Shown: one piece after another, positions 21,519 to 31,481 of the stretch
How the letters are laid out: each line of letters opens with the position of its first letter
How positions within the stretch are numbered: position 1 is the stretch's first letter
Source: Porphyridium purpureum
Lineage: Eukaryota; Rhodophyta; Bangiophyceae; Porphyridiales; Porphyridiaceae
Length of the DNA: 64,000 nucleotides
Reading direction: 5' to 3'
Assembly: GCA_008690995.1 (NCBI GenBank)
Contig: VRMN01000001.1
Coordinates: forward strand, 682,001 to 746,000
The notes under the pieces: model-generated
The model's database searches: none
Told to the model about the DNA's origin: nothing
What the model saw: only the letters and a program-made list of their open reading frames with translations
Made by a program: the position numbers and the translations under genes

Positions 21519-22346
21519 ATGGCAGACGCAAAGCCAAGCGAGGGCGCCGCGGGTACGCGCGGCGATTTTCCAGGTGGATTCGGTGGCGCGCCACGGCGCG
21601 AGGGAGGCGCCCCTCGCGGTGACCGCGAACGCCGTGATCGCAAGCCGCGACAGGGCGCTCGTGGCGCCGATGAGGCAAAGGAGTGGGTGCCATGCACCAA
21701 GCTGGGTCGCTTGGTAAAGGATGGCAAGATTGCCTCGCTGGAGCACATCTTTCTGTTCTCCATCCCGATTAAGGAGTCGCAGATTGTGGACCACTTTTTG
21801 GGCAAGTCCCTGCAGGACGAGGTGCTCAAGATCATGCCGGTGCAGAAGCAGACGCGCGCTGGTCAGCGCACGCGTTTCAAGGCGTTCGTCGTGGTAGGTG
21901 ATTCGAACGGTCATGTTGGCCTCGGTGTTAAGTCAGCCAAGGAAGTCGCGACCGCCATCCGCGGAGCAATTATTGCAGCGAAGCTTGAAATTGTACCGGT
22001 GCGACGTGGCTTCTGGGGAAACAAGCTTGGAAATCCGCACACGGTACCATGCAAGGTCACCGGGAAGTGCGGGTCTGTTTCGCTTCGTCTGATTCCGGCG
22101 CCGCGTGGAACAGGCATTGTAGCTGCCCGTGTACCCAAGAAACTGCTCCAGATGGCTGGATATGAAGATTGCTTCACCAGCTCGGACGGACACGCTCGAA
22201 CGCTGGGTAACTTTGCGTTCGCGACTTTCCACGCCATTGCCGCGACGTACGGCTTCCTGACTCCGGATCTCTGGAAGGAGACCAAGTTTAGCCAGAATCC
22301 GTTCCAACTGTATTCAGAGTATCTTGCTTATCCAAAGAAGCACTGA
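21519..22346 (+). CDS. RPS2: Cytosolic 40S ribosomal protein S2 (uS5)
   Basis: A 275-aa small-subunit protein at the mRNA entry channel, important for decoding accuracy. A Gly/Arg-rich N-terminus ([20 protein letters not shown]), as in animal and plant RPS2, is followed by the S5 RNA-binding domain ([16 protein letters not shown]) and the C-terminal fold ([36 protein letters not shown]). It ends in EYLAYPKKH. The ATG at 21519 (MADAKPSEG) gives the normal length. An in-frame ATG at 21417 would add 34 unusual residues and is not preferred. No intron is needed. Confidence 0.96.
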   Translation: MADAKPSEGAAGTRGDFPGGFGGAPRREGGAPRGDRERRDRKPRQGARGADEAKEWVPCTKLGRLVKDGKIASLEHIFLFSIPIKESQIVDHFLGKSLQDEVLKIMPVQKQTRAGQRTRFKAFVVVGDSNGHVGLGVKSAKEVATAIRGAIIAAKLEIVPVRRGFWGNKLGNPHTVPCKVTGKCGSVSLRLIPAPRGTGIVAARVPKKLLQMAGYEDCFTSSDGHARTLGNFAFATFHAIAATYGFLTPDLWKETKFSQNPFQLYSEYLAYPKKH

Positions 22347-22930
22347 GCTGGTGTGTCAGTTAAAGAATTTTCGCACGGCCATCCAATTGTCATTCTCTTC
22401 GTTACAATCCGAGTGTGCGTGCACTTTCGAGCATAATAAGAGAAACCCGTGTCTTCCAGGATGCGCCCAGTGAGCAAAGAGAGAGAAAGAGAGAGAGAGA
22501 GTGAGAGAGAGGAGATGCGGACGAGGAGAAGACAGTGCGCTTCTGCACCTGATCATCTGCTTGCCATCTCATTGGCGGACGAAAAGTCACTGGGTGTCTC
22601 GCTCGCATGCGCCACCCGAGTCTGTCCGCGCGCGCTGTACTCATGGAGCGTGACAAGGTACAGTCAACTGACCCGAGCTGACATTGAAATTCGATTCGTC
22701 ATCAGAATTCGCGCCGCCGAAATGCCAGGGCTCCCGCAGCCAGTCATCCACCCATTCGTGCATGCCATCGGACACTTGATCGGGCGGTACGTTAATTGGC
22801 GTGTTGATGACACGGACCTGTCCGCGCCACACAGAAGCGCGCCCACGGCGCGAACGCGCAGCCTTCACTAGGCCGTGCTCTGCATGAGCGCGTGCGCTTT
22901 TTGACGGCTCCCAGCGAGAGTCCAGCAGCC
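22347..22930. other. Spacer upstream of the ion-channel gene
   Basis: 584 bp with a (GA)n tract at 22478-22513 and a GTACAGT motif at 22658. No gene is supported; the promoter of the downstream channel gene probably lies here. Confidence 0.45.
22478..22513 (+). repeat. (GA)n microsatellite
   Basis: An imperfect GA dinucleotide run of about 36 bp in the 3' flank of the uS5 gene. Confidence 0.9.
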
Positions 22931-25900
22931 ATGCCGTACGCATTCGTACATCCAGGCTACGTGCTGTGTTGTCCGGCGCGCGCGACTCTGGATTGGCCGT
23001 GCACCGGGCCGCGGCACGCAGCTATCGGCAGGATAGGACGGTCTCCGTGCGATGGGCAGGGCTCGGCGTCTACGCGGCCTCGAGGCCGCCAAAGACGCGC
23101 GCGCTCGTCCGTTGTCTTTTGTCTGGCGGTACGATGCGGTGACTTTCAGAGCGGCGAGTTGCGTCCTCTTTGCGTCGCGTTCTCGCAATCGCCGAGCGAG
23201 GTAAGACATCCACGTCGGCATGGAGGGCGGCGGCGGCGGCGGCCCTGCGACGAACGGAGAAGACAGGGCACAGTGGGGTGCACATCCGCAGCGCCGGTCC
23301 ACAATCATTCTTTTGTGTCCCGAACGCGAGAGCAGCTCGCCTCGGCACTCGGTGTGGTGGTACTGGCATTCTCATTGGTCTTACCGTTGTCCGCTCCAGC
23401 GAATGCGTCGCCTGCTCGACAAACTGATCTTTCTCCAGTCCAATCGCGTTCGTGCGCAGACTCTTCGCGCCATACAGCGTGGCGTGATTCAAAGGCGTCC
23501 AGAAGAGGCAGACGGTCGGTCATCGCACATGTAGCGCGCTGGAAAGCATTGGGCGCTCAGGAAGCCATGGGAGTAGAATTGAAAGGAAGCGAAGATACAG
23601 GCAACTGGGGATCACTCATGACCAAATACCAGATACCATCAGGTGGCGGACTGTGGAACACTCCAAGTGCGAGAGGAGCGACACTTCAAAACACCGACAC
23701 TTCAGAAGCGGCCAGCTTGGGTTTGTTTGAGCGTGTGCGGTACAAGCTGGACTTGTGGCTGGAATGTGATCGCCGCGCATATCTTGTGTTGCTCGCGATA
23801 TTTACAGTGACATGGGTGTTCATCGCAGCCTTCATCTGGTGGTTGATCGCGCGCATCATGCCCCGCCTGATGTATAAAAGCCGTCAGTCCGAAAGCGCAG
23901 CCGGGATCACAAAGCCGGTTGAAATGCCTTTCCATGAAGCCATCTGGAAAGCGTGGAGCTGCTTGGCGTCTGCAAGCACGCACACTAAGGAGAAGACTGC
24001 GCTCAACCGGTTTGTCGCTTTGTTGCTGACACTGTCTGGGCTGGCGAGTTACTCCATCATGACTGCCAGCATTTCGGCGTCCATGAAGGAACGCTTTGAG
24101 GTGCTGCGACATGGTCAGCTTGCGCATCCCGTGCTCGAATCTGGCCACGTGCTGGTCGTTGGATCCAATTCGCACTTGGTCCCGTTGTTACGAGAACTAG
24201 ATGACTCACATTCGTTTGCCCTGCGTGAGCGACGAGTAACATCGAAGAAGCTCAAGGTCGTCCTTCTATCTGACACGCTATCTCCTGTTCGCAAGGCGAT
24301 GCTTACGAGAATTCGGACAGCGATGCAGGCGGGACAATTGCCACGGCTTCTGGTGCTCACCCGGCGGGGGCCGACCAACGACGCCGAGACTTTTCGATTA
24401 GTGAGCGCGGACAAGGCGAAGCAAGTCATCATACTGTCAGATGATGAGCAAGCTCAGGTTTCGCCAGACTCCAAGGCGCTGCGAAGCGTGCTTGCCCTGC
24501 AGAACGCCACGCGCACGGGAGAAGTGATTGTGGAAGTGTCCAAGGCTTCTACCGCAGGATTACTGAAATCACTCGCATCGCACAACGGCATCGACATGCC
24601 TCTTTGGGTAGATAACCGGAGTGCTCACCCGAGTGGTCTACAGGTCACGCCAGTGGTTCAGAACGTGGCTGCCAAAGTGTTTGTGCGCTCAGCTCGCAAG
24701 CGCTCATTGTCTGCAATCTATGCGGAATTGCTTTCACACAAGGGTACGGTCATAAACGTCCGCGAGTTCCCGACCCTGGCCGGCTTATACTACAAGGACC
24801 TGTTCGAGCAGTTTCCGTCGGCCGTCGTTCTTGGCCTCATCAAGTCCGGGGGGAGAGTTACGTTCAATCCCAAAGGTCGCTACGTCATCCAGAGCAATGA
24901 TCGGATCATGCTCCTGGGCAAAAAGCGATGCAACTTGGTTCCTCCGCCGGCTCTTGAAATATTAGCTCAGAATCGTCGTATTGAACGCGCTGCTCTTGTG
25001 GAAGCGACCACACTGAAAGAGGCCGTCGCGAATGGCAACGGTGCAAATCAGATGAATGTCTCCTCGCTGAAGACATGGAAGGAGCCAAATGGCACTGGCA
25101 ATGGTAACGGGTCTCGAGCAACAGCGCCCCTTTCGAGCAGCGTTCACTCGCGCTCCAAGCCGAGCGCTCCGCGACTCAAGAAAGACGGTAGCGACCGCGA
25201 AGTCTTTCTGTGGGAGACGGCGAGGAGCGACCCCACAAAACAGCCCAGTGAATTTGTACTCATGTCTGGATGGAACGAAGAGGCTGCAGATGTGCTCATA
25301 GAACTGGATCAGTATGTGGGACTACACTCGTCTGTAGTTGTTGTTAGCAAGGTGCCGATTGCGGAGCGCGAGCATGTGATCACGCGCAAGCTGCGTCGCG
25401 AATCGCGCCATGCGCGGCTGAAAAATCTGCGCGTGCATCACGTGTACGGGAACCCGCTGAGCCGCACCGACCTGTGGGAAGCTGTAAACGTGTCCGACAG
25501 CAAGCGCAAGTCATTGAGCTCGATTATGGTAATGCCGGAAAGTGGTTGGCGAAGTCTCCCGGGCGACTCTGATGACCACTGTGTGATGGCCGCGCTGCTC
25601 GCGGAGCACGTTTTTGAAGACGCCGGGCTAAGCGCAAGATCGATCACTGCATTGCTTGAGGATGGGCGCCTGTGCAGCCAGCTGAAGCGTGCGCACCCAA
25701 AAATTTGCTTTGTGAGCGTTTCGGAGCTCATGGGTCTGTATACAGCCCAGTGCAGCGAGCACAGCGAAATGGGCTGGATCTGGAGCGACATTTTCACTTC
25801 GGACGGCTGGGAAATCAGCCTCAAGTCGCCCAAGTCGTACCCTGCGTTTTCGGCGACCACGTCGCGGACCATAAGCGCCATGCGTAAAATGGCGCGCAAG

Positions 25901-26047
25901 TGCAGCAACGACGTGGTGATTGGGGTGTGCAAGAGTTGTGGCTCGGACGACTTCAACGGATCGGAGGAGTTTGTGCTCAATCCCGAAGACCCCGACCTCA
26001 TCGTGTCGCCCGACGACCGCCTCATCATCGTCTCGGCGTACTTCTAG
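22931..26047 (+). CDS. CASTOR/POLLUX-type ion channel, probably plastid envelope
   Basis: A 1038-aa protein of the CASTOR/POLLUX/DMI1 family, whose plant members are cation channels of the nuclear and plastid envelopes. Membrane segments lie near residues 282-305 (LVLLAIFTVTWVFIAAFIWW) and 360-382 (FVALLLTLSGLASYSIM). Then comes a long RCK-like module (HVLVVGSNSHLVPLLRELD, KLKVVLLSD, RSVLALQNATRTGEVIVEVS) and a second RCK-like module from about 775 (EFVLMSGWNEEAADVLIELD). The first ATG is 22931; the GTG at 22892 is ignored. The start MPYAFVHPGY carries the AFV motif seen in plastid presequences here, and an Ala-rich hydrophobic stretch follows near residue 150. A possible in-frame 135-bp intron (23201-23335, GTAAGA to GAGCAG) would shorten the presequence. 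Confidence 0.82.
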   Translation: MPYAFVHPGYVLCCPARATLDWPCTGPRHAAIGRIGRSPCDGQGSASTRPRGRQRRARSSVVFCLAVRCGDFQSGELRPLCVAFSQSPSEVRHPRRHGGRRRRRPCDERRRQGTVGCTSAAPVHNHSFVSRTREQLASALGVVVLAFSLVLPLSAPANASPARQTDLSPVQSRSCADSSRHTAWRDSKASRRGRRSVIAHVARWKALGAQEAMGVELKGSEDTGNWGSLMTKYQIPSGGGLWNTPSARGATLQNTDTSEAASLGLFERVRYKLDLWLECDRRAYLVLLAIFTVTWVFIAAFIWWLIARIMPRLMYKSRQSESAAGITKPVEMPFHEAIWKAWSCLASASTHTKEKTALNRFVALLLTLSGLASYSIMTASISASMKERFEVLRHGQLAHPVLESGHVLVVGSNSHLVPLLRELDDSHSFALRERRVTSKKLKVVLLSDTLSPVRKAMLTRIRTAMQAGQLPRLLVLTRRGPTNDAETFRLVSADKAKQVIILSDDEQAQVSPDSKALRSVLALQNATRTGEVIVEVSKASTAGLLKSLASHNGIDMPLWVDNRSAHPSGLQVTPVVQNVAAKVFVRSARKRSLSAIYAELLSHKGTVINVREFPTLAGLYYKDLFEQFPSAVVLGLIKSGGRVTFNPKGRYVIQSNDRIMLLGKKRCNLVPPPALEILAQNRRIERAALVEATTLKEAVANGNGANQMNVSSLKTWKEPNGTGNGNGSRATAPLSSSVHSRSKPSAPRLKKDGSDREVFLWETARSDPTKQPSEFVLMSGWNEEAADVLIELDQYVGLHSSVVVVSKVPIAEREHVITRKLRRESRHARLKNLRVHHVYGNPLSRTDLWEAVNVSDSKRKSLSSIMVMPESGWRSLPGDSDDHCVMAALLAEHVFEDAGLSARSITALLEDGRLCSQLKRAHPKICFVSVSELMGLYTAQCSEHSEMGWIWSDIFTSDGWEISLKSPKSYPAFSATTSRTISAMRKMARKCSNDVVIGVCKSCGSDDFNGSEEFVLNPEDPDLIVSPDDRLIIVSAYF

Positions 26048-26364
26048 CAGCATAGCGTTAATATCTTTTGTATCTCCACAAAACATTTCCCGGTGTCTGT
26101 TTGTTGCCGGTCTGTGTGCTGCTTGAACCAGGGACCTCCCCGCTTTCTGCTTTGCCATCCCAACATCTGCAGCAGCAAACAGCCGTGTCGCTCCGCCGTG
26201 CAAGCAACATCGTGAGAGAGTACAGTGCCAGGTGGCGTCATTTGGATAGTGTACAGTGGACAGCATGGCGGAATTGGCGAACGTGCAGCGAGCGAGAGTA
26301 GCGTGGTTGAGAACAACATTCGTCGAGCACACGCAACGCTAAAAGTGTCAAGTGTTGTGGCGCC
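26048..26364. promoter_or_regulatory. Promoter spacer with two GTACAGT motifs
   Basis: 317 bp downstream of the channel gene and upstream of the PSMG1-like gene. GTACAGT occurs at 26220 and again at 26251, 108-145 bp before the ATG. No gene is present. Confidence 0.45.
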
Positions 26365-27258
26365 ATGGATCGATTCACACAGCTCGTGGACTCTAACTTC
26401 CTGGTCTCGCGCGCGTATGACGATGAGGAGTATGAGCAGGATGCAAAGGGGCTGGCAGACGTCATGTTGCCGCTGGAGTGGCGCGGCAACGCAGGCGAGG
26501 CACAACAAGCAGATAAGGAACGCCAGCGCGTGAATGCGACGGCCGTGAGGAGTCTGGTCGTGTGCTGCTGTCGCGAATCCGCGGCGCTAGCGCGCAAGTT
26601 GGTCCAGGCGCACCCACATGCTTTTGTGCACATAGGCGACGTGGTCTCGCAGCGCGCGTTCCCAACTGTCGCAGTTTACACAGCGGCACTGGCGGCAGAT
26701 TCGAATAGGCCGAGTGACTCACGTTCTGTTGTGCTTATCCCTGACGGTCAGGTTCCTGCGGAGAGATCGGTGATGCTTGAGCAATTTGTACACGAGCGTA
26801 TTGAGCTGACAGATGTCTCGTTCACCGCTACGATCGGCACAATGTCACCTACTCAATACCTGCTACCTTGGGAGGGGGAGCTGATCTGCCGGACGCTGCG
26901 CTCGTCCGCTCTGCAGGAGGATTCTGCGCTCGTGGCCGCGCTGTGCGGGAGTGAAGGGCAGGACTTGGACGGCGACCGTTCCAAGTTGTCGTGGAGTCGC
27001 CCATTGGAAGTACCAGCGATGCTCCAAGGGACAGATGCCGCGTTTTTATCTGGCGCCGAGTTCAGAGGCCGCAGTGCAATTGGATACGTCGCTATTGATG
27101 ATCCGAGTTTTCGCTCTATGCAGCTCCTCGCTGCGTTGCATGAGGCATTTTGTCTCGCGGTATTTGGCAGACAACATGCGTTGGAACTTGCCAAGCCTCT
27201 TTTGGTCAGTGTTCAGCAGAGCCTCAACAGCCTCATGGCAAACGCGTTGTACTTGTAG
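26365..27258 (+). CDS. Possible proteasome assembly chaperone 1 (PSMG1-like)
   Basis: A 297-aa soluble protein. I place it tentatively with PSMG1/PAC1, which pairs with PSMG2 to build the alpha ring of the 20S proteasome. The support is the overall length, an alpha/beta pattern, and a C-terminal stretch (LEVPAMLQGTDAAFLSGAEFRGRSAIGYVA, quoted as LEVPAMLQGTDAAFLSG and GRSAIGYVA) that parallels LEQPNIVHDLPAAVLS and the following strand of the human protein. No signal peptide or membrane segment is seen. The ATG at 26365 has a strong context (CGCCATGG). If the family call is wrong, it is still a convincing coding gene from its start context, codon pattern and uninterrupted frame. Confidence 0.55.
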   Translation: MDRFTQLVDSNFLVSRAYDDEEYEQDAKGLADVMLPLEWRGNAGEAQQADKERQRVNATAVRSLVVCCCRESAALARKLVQAHPHAFVHIGDVVSQRAFPTVAVYTAALAADSNRPSDSRSVVLIPDGQVPAERSVMLEQFVHERIELTDVSFTATIGTMSPTQYLLPWEGELICRTLRSSALQEDSALVAALCGSEGQDLDGDRSKLSWSRPLEVPAMLQGTDAAFLSGAEFRGRSAIGYVAIDDPSFRSMQLLAALHEAFCLAVFGRQHALELAKPLLVSVQQSLNSLMANALYL

Positions 27259-27374
27259 CAGAGAAAGCAGAGAATCGCAAGAAAATAAAGTGCGTCGAAG
27301 CGAGGGGCTGAGGCATTAGCGCTGATTTTGCCCGTTCGGTGTTGCGCCTTTCCGCGTCGCATGACGCTGCGGAG

Positions 27375-29396
27375 ATGCGCCATGCGCCAGACCAATGGTG
27401 GGTTGTGCTGCTCTGCACGCTCGCCGCGTGGGTCGGCTTCCGTGTGGCGTGGACGATGTGCGATGTACTCCAGCAGTCGGATCGCGACTTTGGATTTGGC
27501 GGCACGGACGGCGACGTCATGGCGTTCGTTCGGGACCCGCGTCATGTTTTCCAGCTCCATGAGCAGTCTGTGATGAAAACCATCCATCCGAATACGCTTG
27601 AAAAAGTTCGGCTTGTGTGGATTCTGGAATGGAAGCAACGAGAGACGCAGAGCACGCAAGCGCATGACGTACTGAAAGATATAAGATCGTTTGCGCTCAC
27701 TTTAGATGAAGAGCTTGTTTCGGTCTGGGGCTCGTTCGCTGGTCGTGAAGCCTTGCGAGTTGATGTATGGATTAGTGGCTTGGAAGATCACGATGAGTCC
27801 ATGCGTACGGCGGTAGTTGACGCGTTTGGCCAGACACCTGTGGCCTTGTCGTTTACCACAAGAGTGGATGCAACCCACCCGGCGTGGAACTGGCCATCGT
27901 ATGTGGCGCACTTTATGGTGATGCAAACATTTGCTGGTGATGCATACGGATCCGGACAAGATAGCCTGCAGGCATTACGTCATGCGCGGGAGTGGTTGCG
28001 ATCGTCGTGCAAGGGCTCGGAATCCCTGCTAGCGGTTGTCTTGAATCACCAGAAGGACTCGCGTCTCTCGTGCCACCTTTTGGACCCATCGGAAGGGGGA
28101 TTTGAGTACAAAGCAGACGGGATATTGTCCTCGATAGGTGACGAAGAACTAAGGATTTGGTACCCTGTTTCACGAACACTCTGGCAGAACTTTCGTTCCT
28201 GGGCGGTCCTCAGAAAACACCGGCATCAAAAGCCAGCAAGTGCACTGGCCTCGTTCGTAGCAGATGCTCGTGTTTCTGTGCTAGCAGTTTCCGGTCCCAA
28301 CGGATGTATAGCGGAAGCAGGTTCGAGCAACATTTCCTGTCCGATCAAGCTGGTTTCTAGTGGCATAACAGGTTCGGATGGCTGCTTGGGGGGCTCGAAG
28401 TGCATGCTCGACGAAAGCACTCGCCTCAAGTTGATGTCGTACGCCGCTCAGAACGAAAACGTACTCACATTAACTGTTGTGACAGCTCCATTTCTACCAT
28501 TTGCGCATTCATGGCTGTGCAATGTTGATTTTCTTGGTATTCGCCCTCCGGGTATTGTGTGGTTGACGCAAGATGCGAAAAGTGCTGCTGCCTTATCGCT
28601 TCGAGCTACGAATTTCCACTCAGATTTCTTGACTCTTGATCTTTCCGAGATGCACGGAGCTGCTGGCAATCACGCTAAAGGCGATGCCTCGGGTCTGCCA
28701 TACGGGTCGGAGGATTACTGGCGACTTATGCTGGCGCGCAGTATTCTCCTGGCCGAACTTGCCTTTCTCGGTGCCGATATTTTTCTGTTTGAGACGGATG
28801 CCCTTTGGACCTCGAACGCACTGGGATACGCGACCTTTGCGCGTCGTGTGGGTGCCGACGTGGTCGGTGCACTGGACACGCGCAAGGAGATTGGCGGGAA
28901 CTTCTTGTTCATCAGGAATAATCTCAACACCAAACGGCTGATGCATCAGGTAGCAAGCGAGTTTTTCAAGACATTTCAGGACGCATACAAGGACAGGAGC
29001 AGAAAGAAGCAACAGCGACACAGGTACTTGCCCAACGACCAAAGCACTATCACACGGTTGGCACTGTTCACGCCAAGTGTGCGTGAACACGATCCTGTGT
29101 CCTTTTTTGCACTTGATTCACGAAGTATAGCTGACGGAGTATGGTATAATTCATCCAAGCCCGGACGTATACCTGACCCGCGATTCACGCTTCTCATTAA
29201 CAATAACTTCATCAAGGGCGTCGACGCCAAAGTTGCTCGCGCCAAGCTGTTCAGTCATTGGTTCTGGGACGAGCGCACAAATTCATGCAATCAAACTGCT
29301 CTTTCGCGCTCATTGCAGGTTGTCACACCGGCGGCCACATCCGACCGCGCATTCGCGGAACAGTTGAACCGTCATTGCAGAGCTGAGACGCGATGA
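27375..29396 (+). CDS. Golgi type II membrane glycosyltransferase (nucleotide-diphospho-sugar transferase, GT77-like)
   Basis: A 673-aa protein with a short cytosolic tail, one signal-anchor (about residues 8-27, WWVVLLCTLAAWVGFRVAW) and a long lumenal part. The C-terminal 250 residues match the nucleotide-diphospho-sugar transferase fold (PF03407). LGADIFLFETDALWTSN has the acidic metal-binding motif (ETD), VGADVVGALDTRKEIGGNFLFIRNN is the following strand pair (GADVVGALD and GGNFLFIRN), and LPNDQSTITRLA and FSHWFW close the domain. Such enzymes in algae and plants build cell-wall or glycoprotein glycans, and red algae make abundant sulphated polysaccharide. The frame begins at GTG 27339; the first ATG is at 27375. 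The N-terminal half is unassigned. Confidence 0.75.
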   Translation: MRHAPDQWWVVLLCTLAAWVGFRVAWTMCDVLQQSDRDFGFGGTDGDVMAFVRDPRHVFQLHEQSVMKTIHPNTLEKVRLVWILEWKQRETQSTQAHDVLKDIRSFALTLDEELVSVWGSFAGREALRVDVWISGLEDHDESMRTAVVDAFGQTPVALSFTTRVDATHPAWNWPSYVAHFMVMQTFAGDAYGSGQDSLQALRHAREWLRSSCKGSESLLAVVLNHQKDSRLSCHLLDPSEGGFEYKADGILSSIGDEELRIWYPVSRTLWQNFRSWAVLRKHRHQKPASALASFVADARVSVLAVSGPNGCIAEAGSSNISCPIKLVSSGITGSDGCLGGSKCMLDESTRLKLMSYAAQNENVLTLTVVTAPFLPFAHSWLCNVDFLGIRPPGIVWLTQDAKSAAALSLRATNFHSDFLTLDLSEMHGAAGNHAKGDASGLPYGSEDYWRLMLARSILLAELAFLGADIFLFETDALWTSNALGYATFARRVGADVVGALDTRKEIGGNFLFIRNNLNTKRLMHQVASEFFKTFQDAYKDRSRKKQQRHRYLPNDQSTITRLALFTPSVREHDPVSFFALDSRSIADGVWYNSSKPGRIPDPRFTLLINNNFIKGVDAKVARAKLFSHWFWDERTNSCNQTALSRSLQVVTPAATSDRAFAEQLNRHCRAETR

Positions 29397-29730
29397 ATGC
29401 GACGAGCTAACTATCTGTCGGAGGAATGCTGAACCATTGTTGATCATTGAGATATGACGTGCCATGGCGTTTCTCTGTCGAAGCTAGATGTTTTGGGGCC
29501 GAGATGTCAATTGCTGAGGATCGTCTGCGGCACAGCAATGTTCCGTGCATGCCTGAAATGGCGTCATCACTGCTTGGGCGGCAGAATCTGGCATTGTCTC
29601 TTATCGGATTGTTGCTTCGAGGCCGGATTCCTCCTGGACCGTTGCTCACCCGGAAAGCCCAAACCATCAATTGTAACTTGGCACGCATGTGTTTGTCCCT
29701 TTGTGTGGGGATTACGGAGGACATATCGAC
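29397..29730. other. Spacer
   Basis: 334 bp between the glycosyltransferase and the next open frame. Overlapping frames on both strands have no domain. I see nothing functional. Confidence 0.4.
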
Positions 29731-30258
29731 ATGCACTTCGTGTTTGGACGTGCTGCATTGAAGCCCTTTACCGGCACGTACATGCGCTCCAAATTACGTC
29801 CGGGCGATAAGCGACACGTGCAGCTCATGATGCGAACGAGCCAAATCGACCCACGAGAAGCAAGCGTGTCACAATGGCTTCAGCAGGACTCGGGAGTCAT
29901 GAGGGGGCGATTTATCACTTTTGATACCATTGCGTGCAATGCCATGCTCGCCTCACACTTGGCCTTCAAAGGAGGCTCGGATCCTATCAGAAAGAATGGC
30001 TGCAACCCATTTTACATGAATCAGTCTGCGATACCCGAACACCCGCAGCTCTGGGAAGATTCGCTTTGGGACAGAATCCGTGTCCGCAAGCGCACTGAGG
30101 CGACCCACCTTGGCGAGCTTTATGAAAGAATTTCGAAACCAGCGTTCATGCTGGTCTCTTGCCCGCAAGGACAGCTAGCGTGCCACCATACATTAGAGTC
30201 CCGGCTTCGTCCTTTCAACGGCAAAATGGAAAGGTGCGCGGAAAGTGAGTACCTGTGA
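29731..30258 (+). CDS. Hypothetical protein, unassigned
   Basis: A 175-codon frame from the ATG at 29731 (MHFVFGRAALKPF); it is open upstream to a GTG at 29689. There is no recognised domain, signal peptide or membrane segment. The composition is balanced, with clusters such as FITFDTIACNAMLASHLAF and LWEDSLWDRIRVRKR that look protein-like. A GTGAGT donor-like site overlaps the last codons (30246) and a TTCTAG acceptor-like site lies at 30309-30314, so the frame may be one exon of a longer transcript, or the intron may lie in the 5' UTR of the following gene. Evidence is limited to length and composition. Confidence 0.35.
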   Translation: MHFVFGRAALKPFTGTYMRSKLRPGDKRHVQLMMRTSQIDPREASVSQWLQQDSGVMRGRFITFDTIACNAMLASHLAFKGGSDPIRKNGCNPFYMNQSAIPEHPQLWEDSLWDRIRVRKRTEATHLGELYERISKPAFMLVSCPQGQLACHHTLESRLRPFNGKMERCAESEYL

Positions 30259-30350
30259 GTGACAAGGTTGAGTTTACTCCATTGAAACACTGAGGAGACT
30301 TCTGCATGTTCTAGTACGCAAACGAGCGGCGGCAAATCTTGCACGACACG

Positions 30351-31418
30351 ATGAAGGCAGCGCTGGTGTCAGCATGTGGCGAGGTTGATGAAGTGCTAAA
30401 CGTGGGAACGGCCGAGGCGCCCACGCGAAGCGCGAATGCCGCGGCCTCCGGCGAGCTGCTTGTGAAAGTGCATGCTTGCAGCATCAGTCCGTCCGAGTGG
30501 CGTTTGATTTCCGGCGACGCTGATATCATCAAGAAGCCGCCGGGCTTCCCATACATTCCGAGCCTCGATGTGAGCGGCACCGTTCTCGAGAGTGACACGC
30601 CCGAGTTTGCCGTTGGTGCCGAAATTGTTGCGACGTGGGATAATGTGGGAGGCTTCGGAGGGATGGCGGAGCAGTGTATCGTAAAGGCGTCTCTCACGGC
30701 GATCCGGCCGGAGCAGATATCGCCTGTGGACGCTGCCGCGCTCGCAAACTCGGCTGGCCACGCCTTGTTGGCGGTGAAAAGTCAACGCATCGCCCCGGCA
30801 GATCGCGTGCTGGTGCTCGGCGCCGCGGGTGGAGTTGGGTCTTGCATTGTGCAGTTGCTGAAAGTGCCAGGCGTCGGGGGCTCAGACTCCACGCATGTCA
30901 CCGCGACGAGCGCGACCAAGGAAGGCAAGGACCTGCTCATGTCGCTTGGCGTGGATCGCGTCATCGACTATTCATTGGAGAAATGGTGGGAGACGAGCGA
31001 CCTGCCGTTCGATGTGATCGTTGACTGTGCTGAGGGTACCTCTGCTTGGCAGCACGCGTGCGACGGGGCTCTAAAGCCTGGAAAGGATGGCGGGCGCTTT
31101 CTTGCGCTCGTTCAGAAGGAACACCGCATTATCATGAAAAGCTACTGGGATTTTACGGCATTTCTGGTCCCGGTGTTCTTCCGTCAGCTATGGACCACGT
31201 TTCGGACGTCTTTGCCCAAGTACCAAACTTCCATGACAATGGGCGACGTTACAGGGCTAGTCCTTCGTGACGTATTGGATCTTGTGGTTGACGGCAAGCT
31301 CAAAGCAATCGTCGATCCACATTGCCCGCTTCCGTTCACGACAGAAGGCGTACGTACGGCCTTCAAGCTGCTTGCGGAGCGCAAAGCACACGGGAAACTT
31401 GTCGTCCAGATCGATTGA
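30351..31418 (+). CDS. Zinc-free medium-chain dehydrogenase/quinone oxidoreductase-like protein
   Basis: A 355-aa member of the MDR superfamily, quinone oxidoreductase branch, using NAD(P)H. The GroES-like N-terminal half includes ELLVKVHACSISPSEWRL and the GFPYIPSLDVSGTV motif typical of this group, where zinc ligands are absent. The Rossmann half has VLVLGAAGGVGSCIVQLLK as the dinucleotide loop, then LGVDRVIDY and FDVIVDCAEG. The C-terminus ends in the usual KAHGKLVVQID. The start is the ATG at 30351; a TTG at 30339 opens the frame. The substrate cannot be told from sequence; alkenal, enone or quinone reduction is usual. No targeting peptide is visible. Confidence 0.87.
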   Translation: MKAALVSACGEVDEVLNVGTAEAPTRSANAAASGELLVKVHACSISPSEWRLISGDADIIKKPPGFPYIPSLDVSGTVLESDTPEFAVGAEIVATWDNVGGFGGMAEQCIVKASLTAIRPEQISPVDAAALANSAGHALLAVKSQRIAPADRVLVLGAAGGVGSCIVQLLKVPGVGGSDSTHVTATSATKEGKDLLMSLGVDRVIDYSLEKWWETSDLPFDVIVDCAEGTSAWQHACDGALKPGKDGGRFLALVQKEHRIIMKSYWDFTAFLVPVFFRQLWTTFRTSLPKYQTSMTMGDVTGLVLRDVLDLVVDGKLKAIVDPHCPLPFTTEGVRTAFKLLAERKAHGKLVVQID

Positions 31419-31481
31419 TCCTCCTATATATATACCTCTTTTCCAAAGCGGGAACCTGTCCACGCTTGCACTTCATTCACA

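Noticed and set aside
23201-23335. In-frame 135-bp intron in the channel presequence
   Set aside because: It has a good donor (GTAAGA) but no CTAAC-like branch site, and the frame stays open without splicing. Kept only as an alternative.
30246-30314. Possible intron joining the hypothetical frame at 29731 to sequence before the MDR gene
   Set aside because: The donor (GTGAGT) and acceptor (TTCTAG) look passable, but the joined frame soon stops inside the MDR gene and adds no domain.
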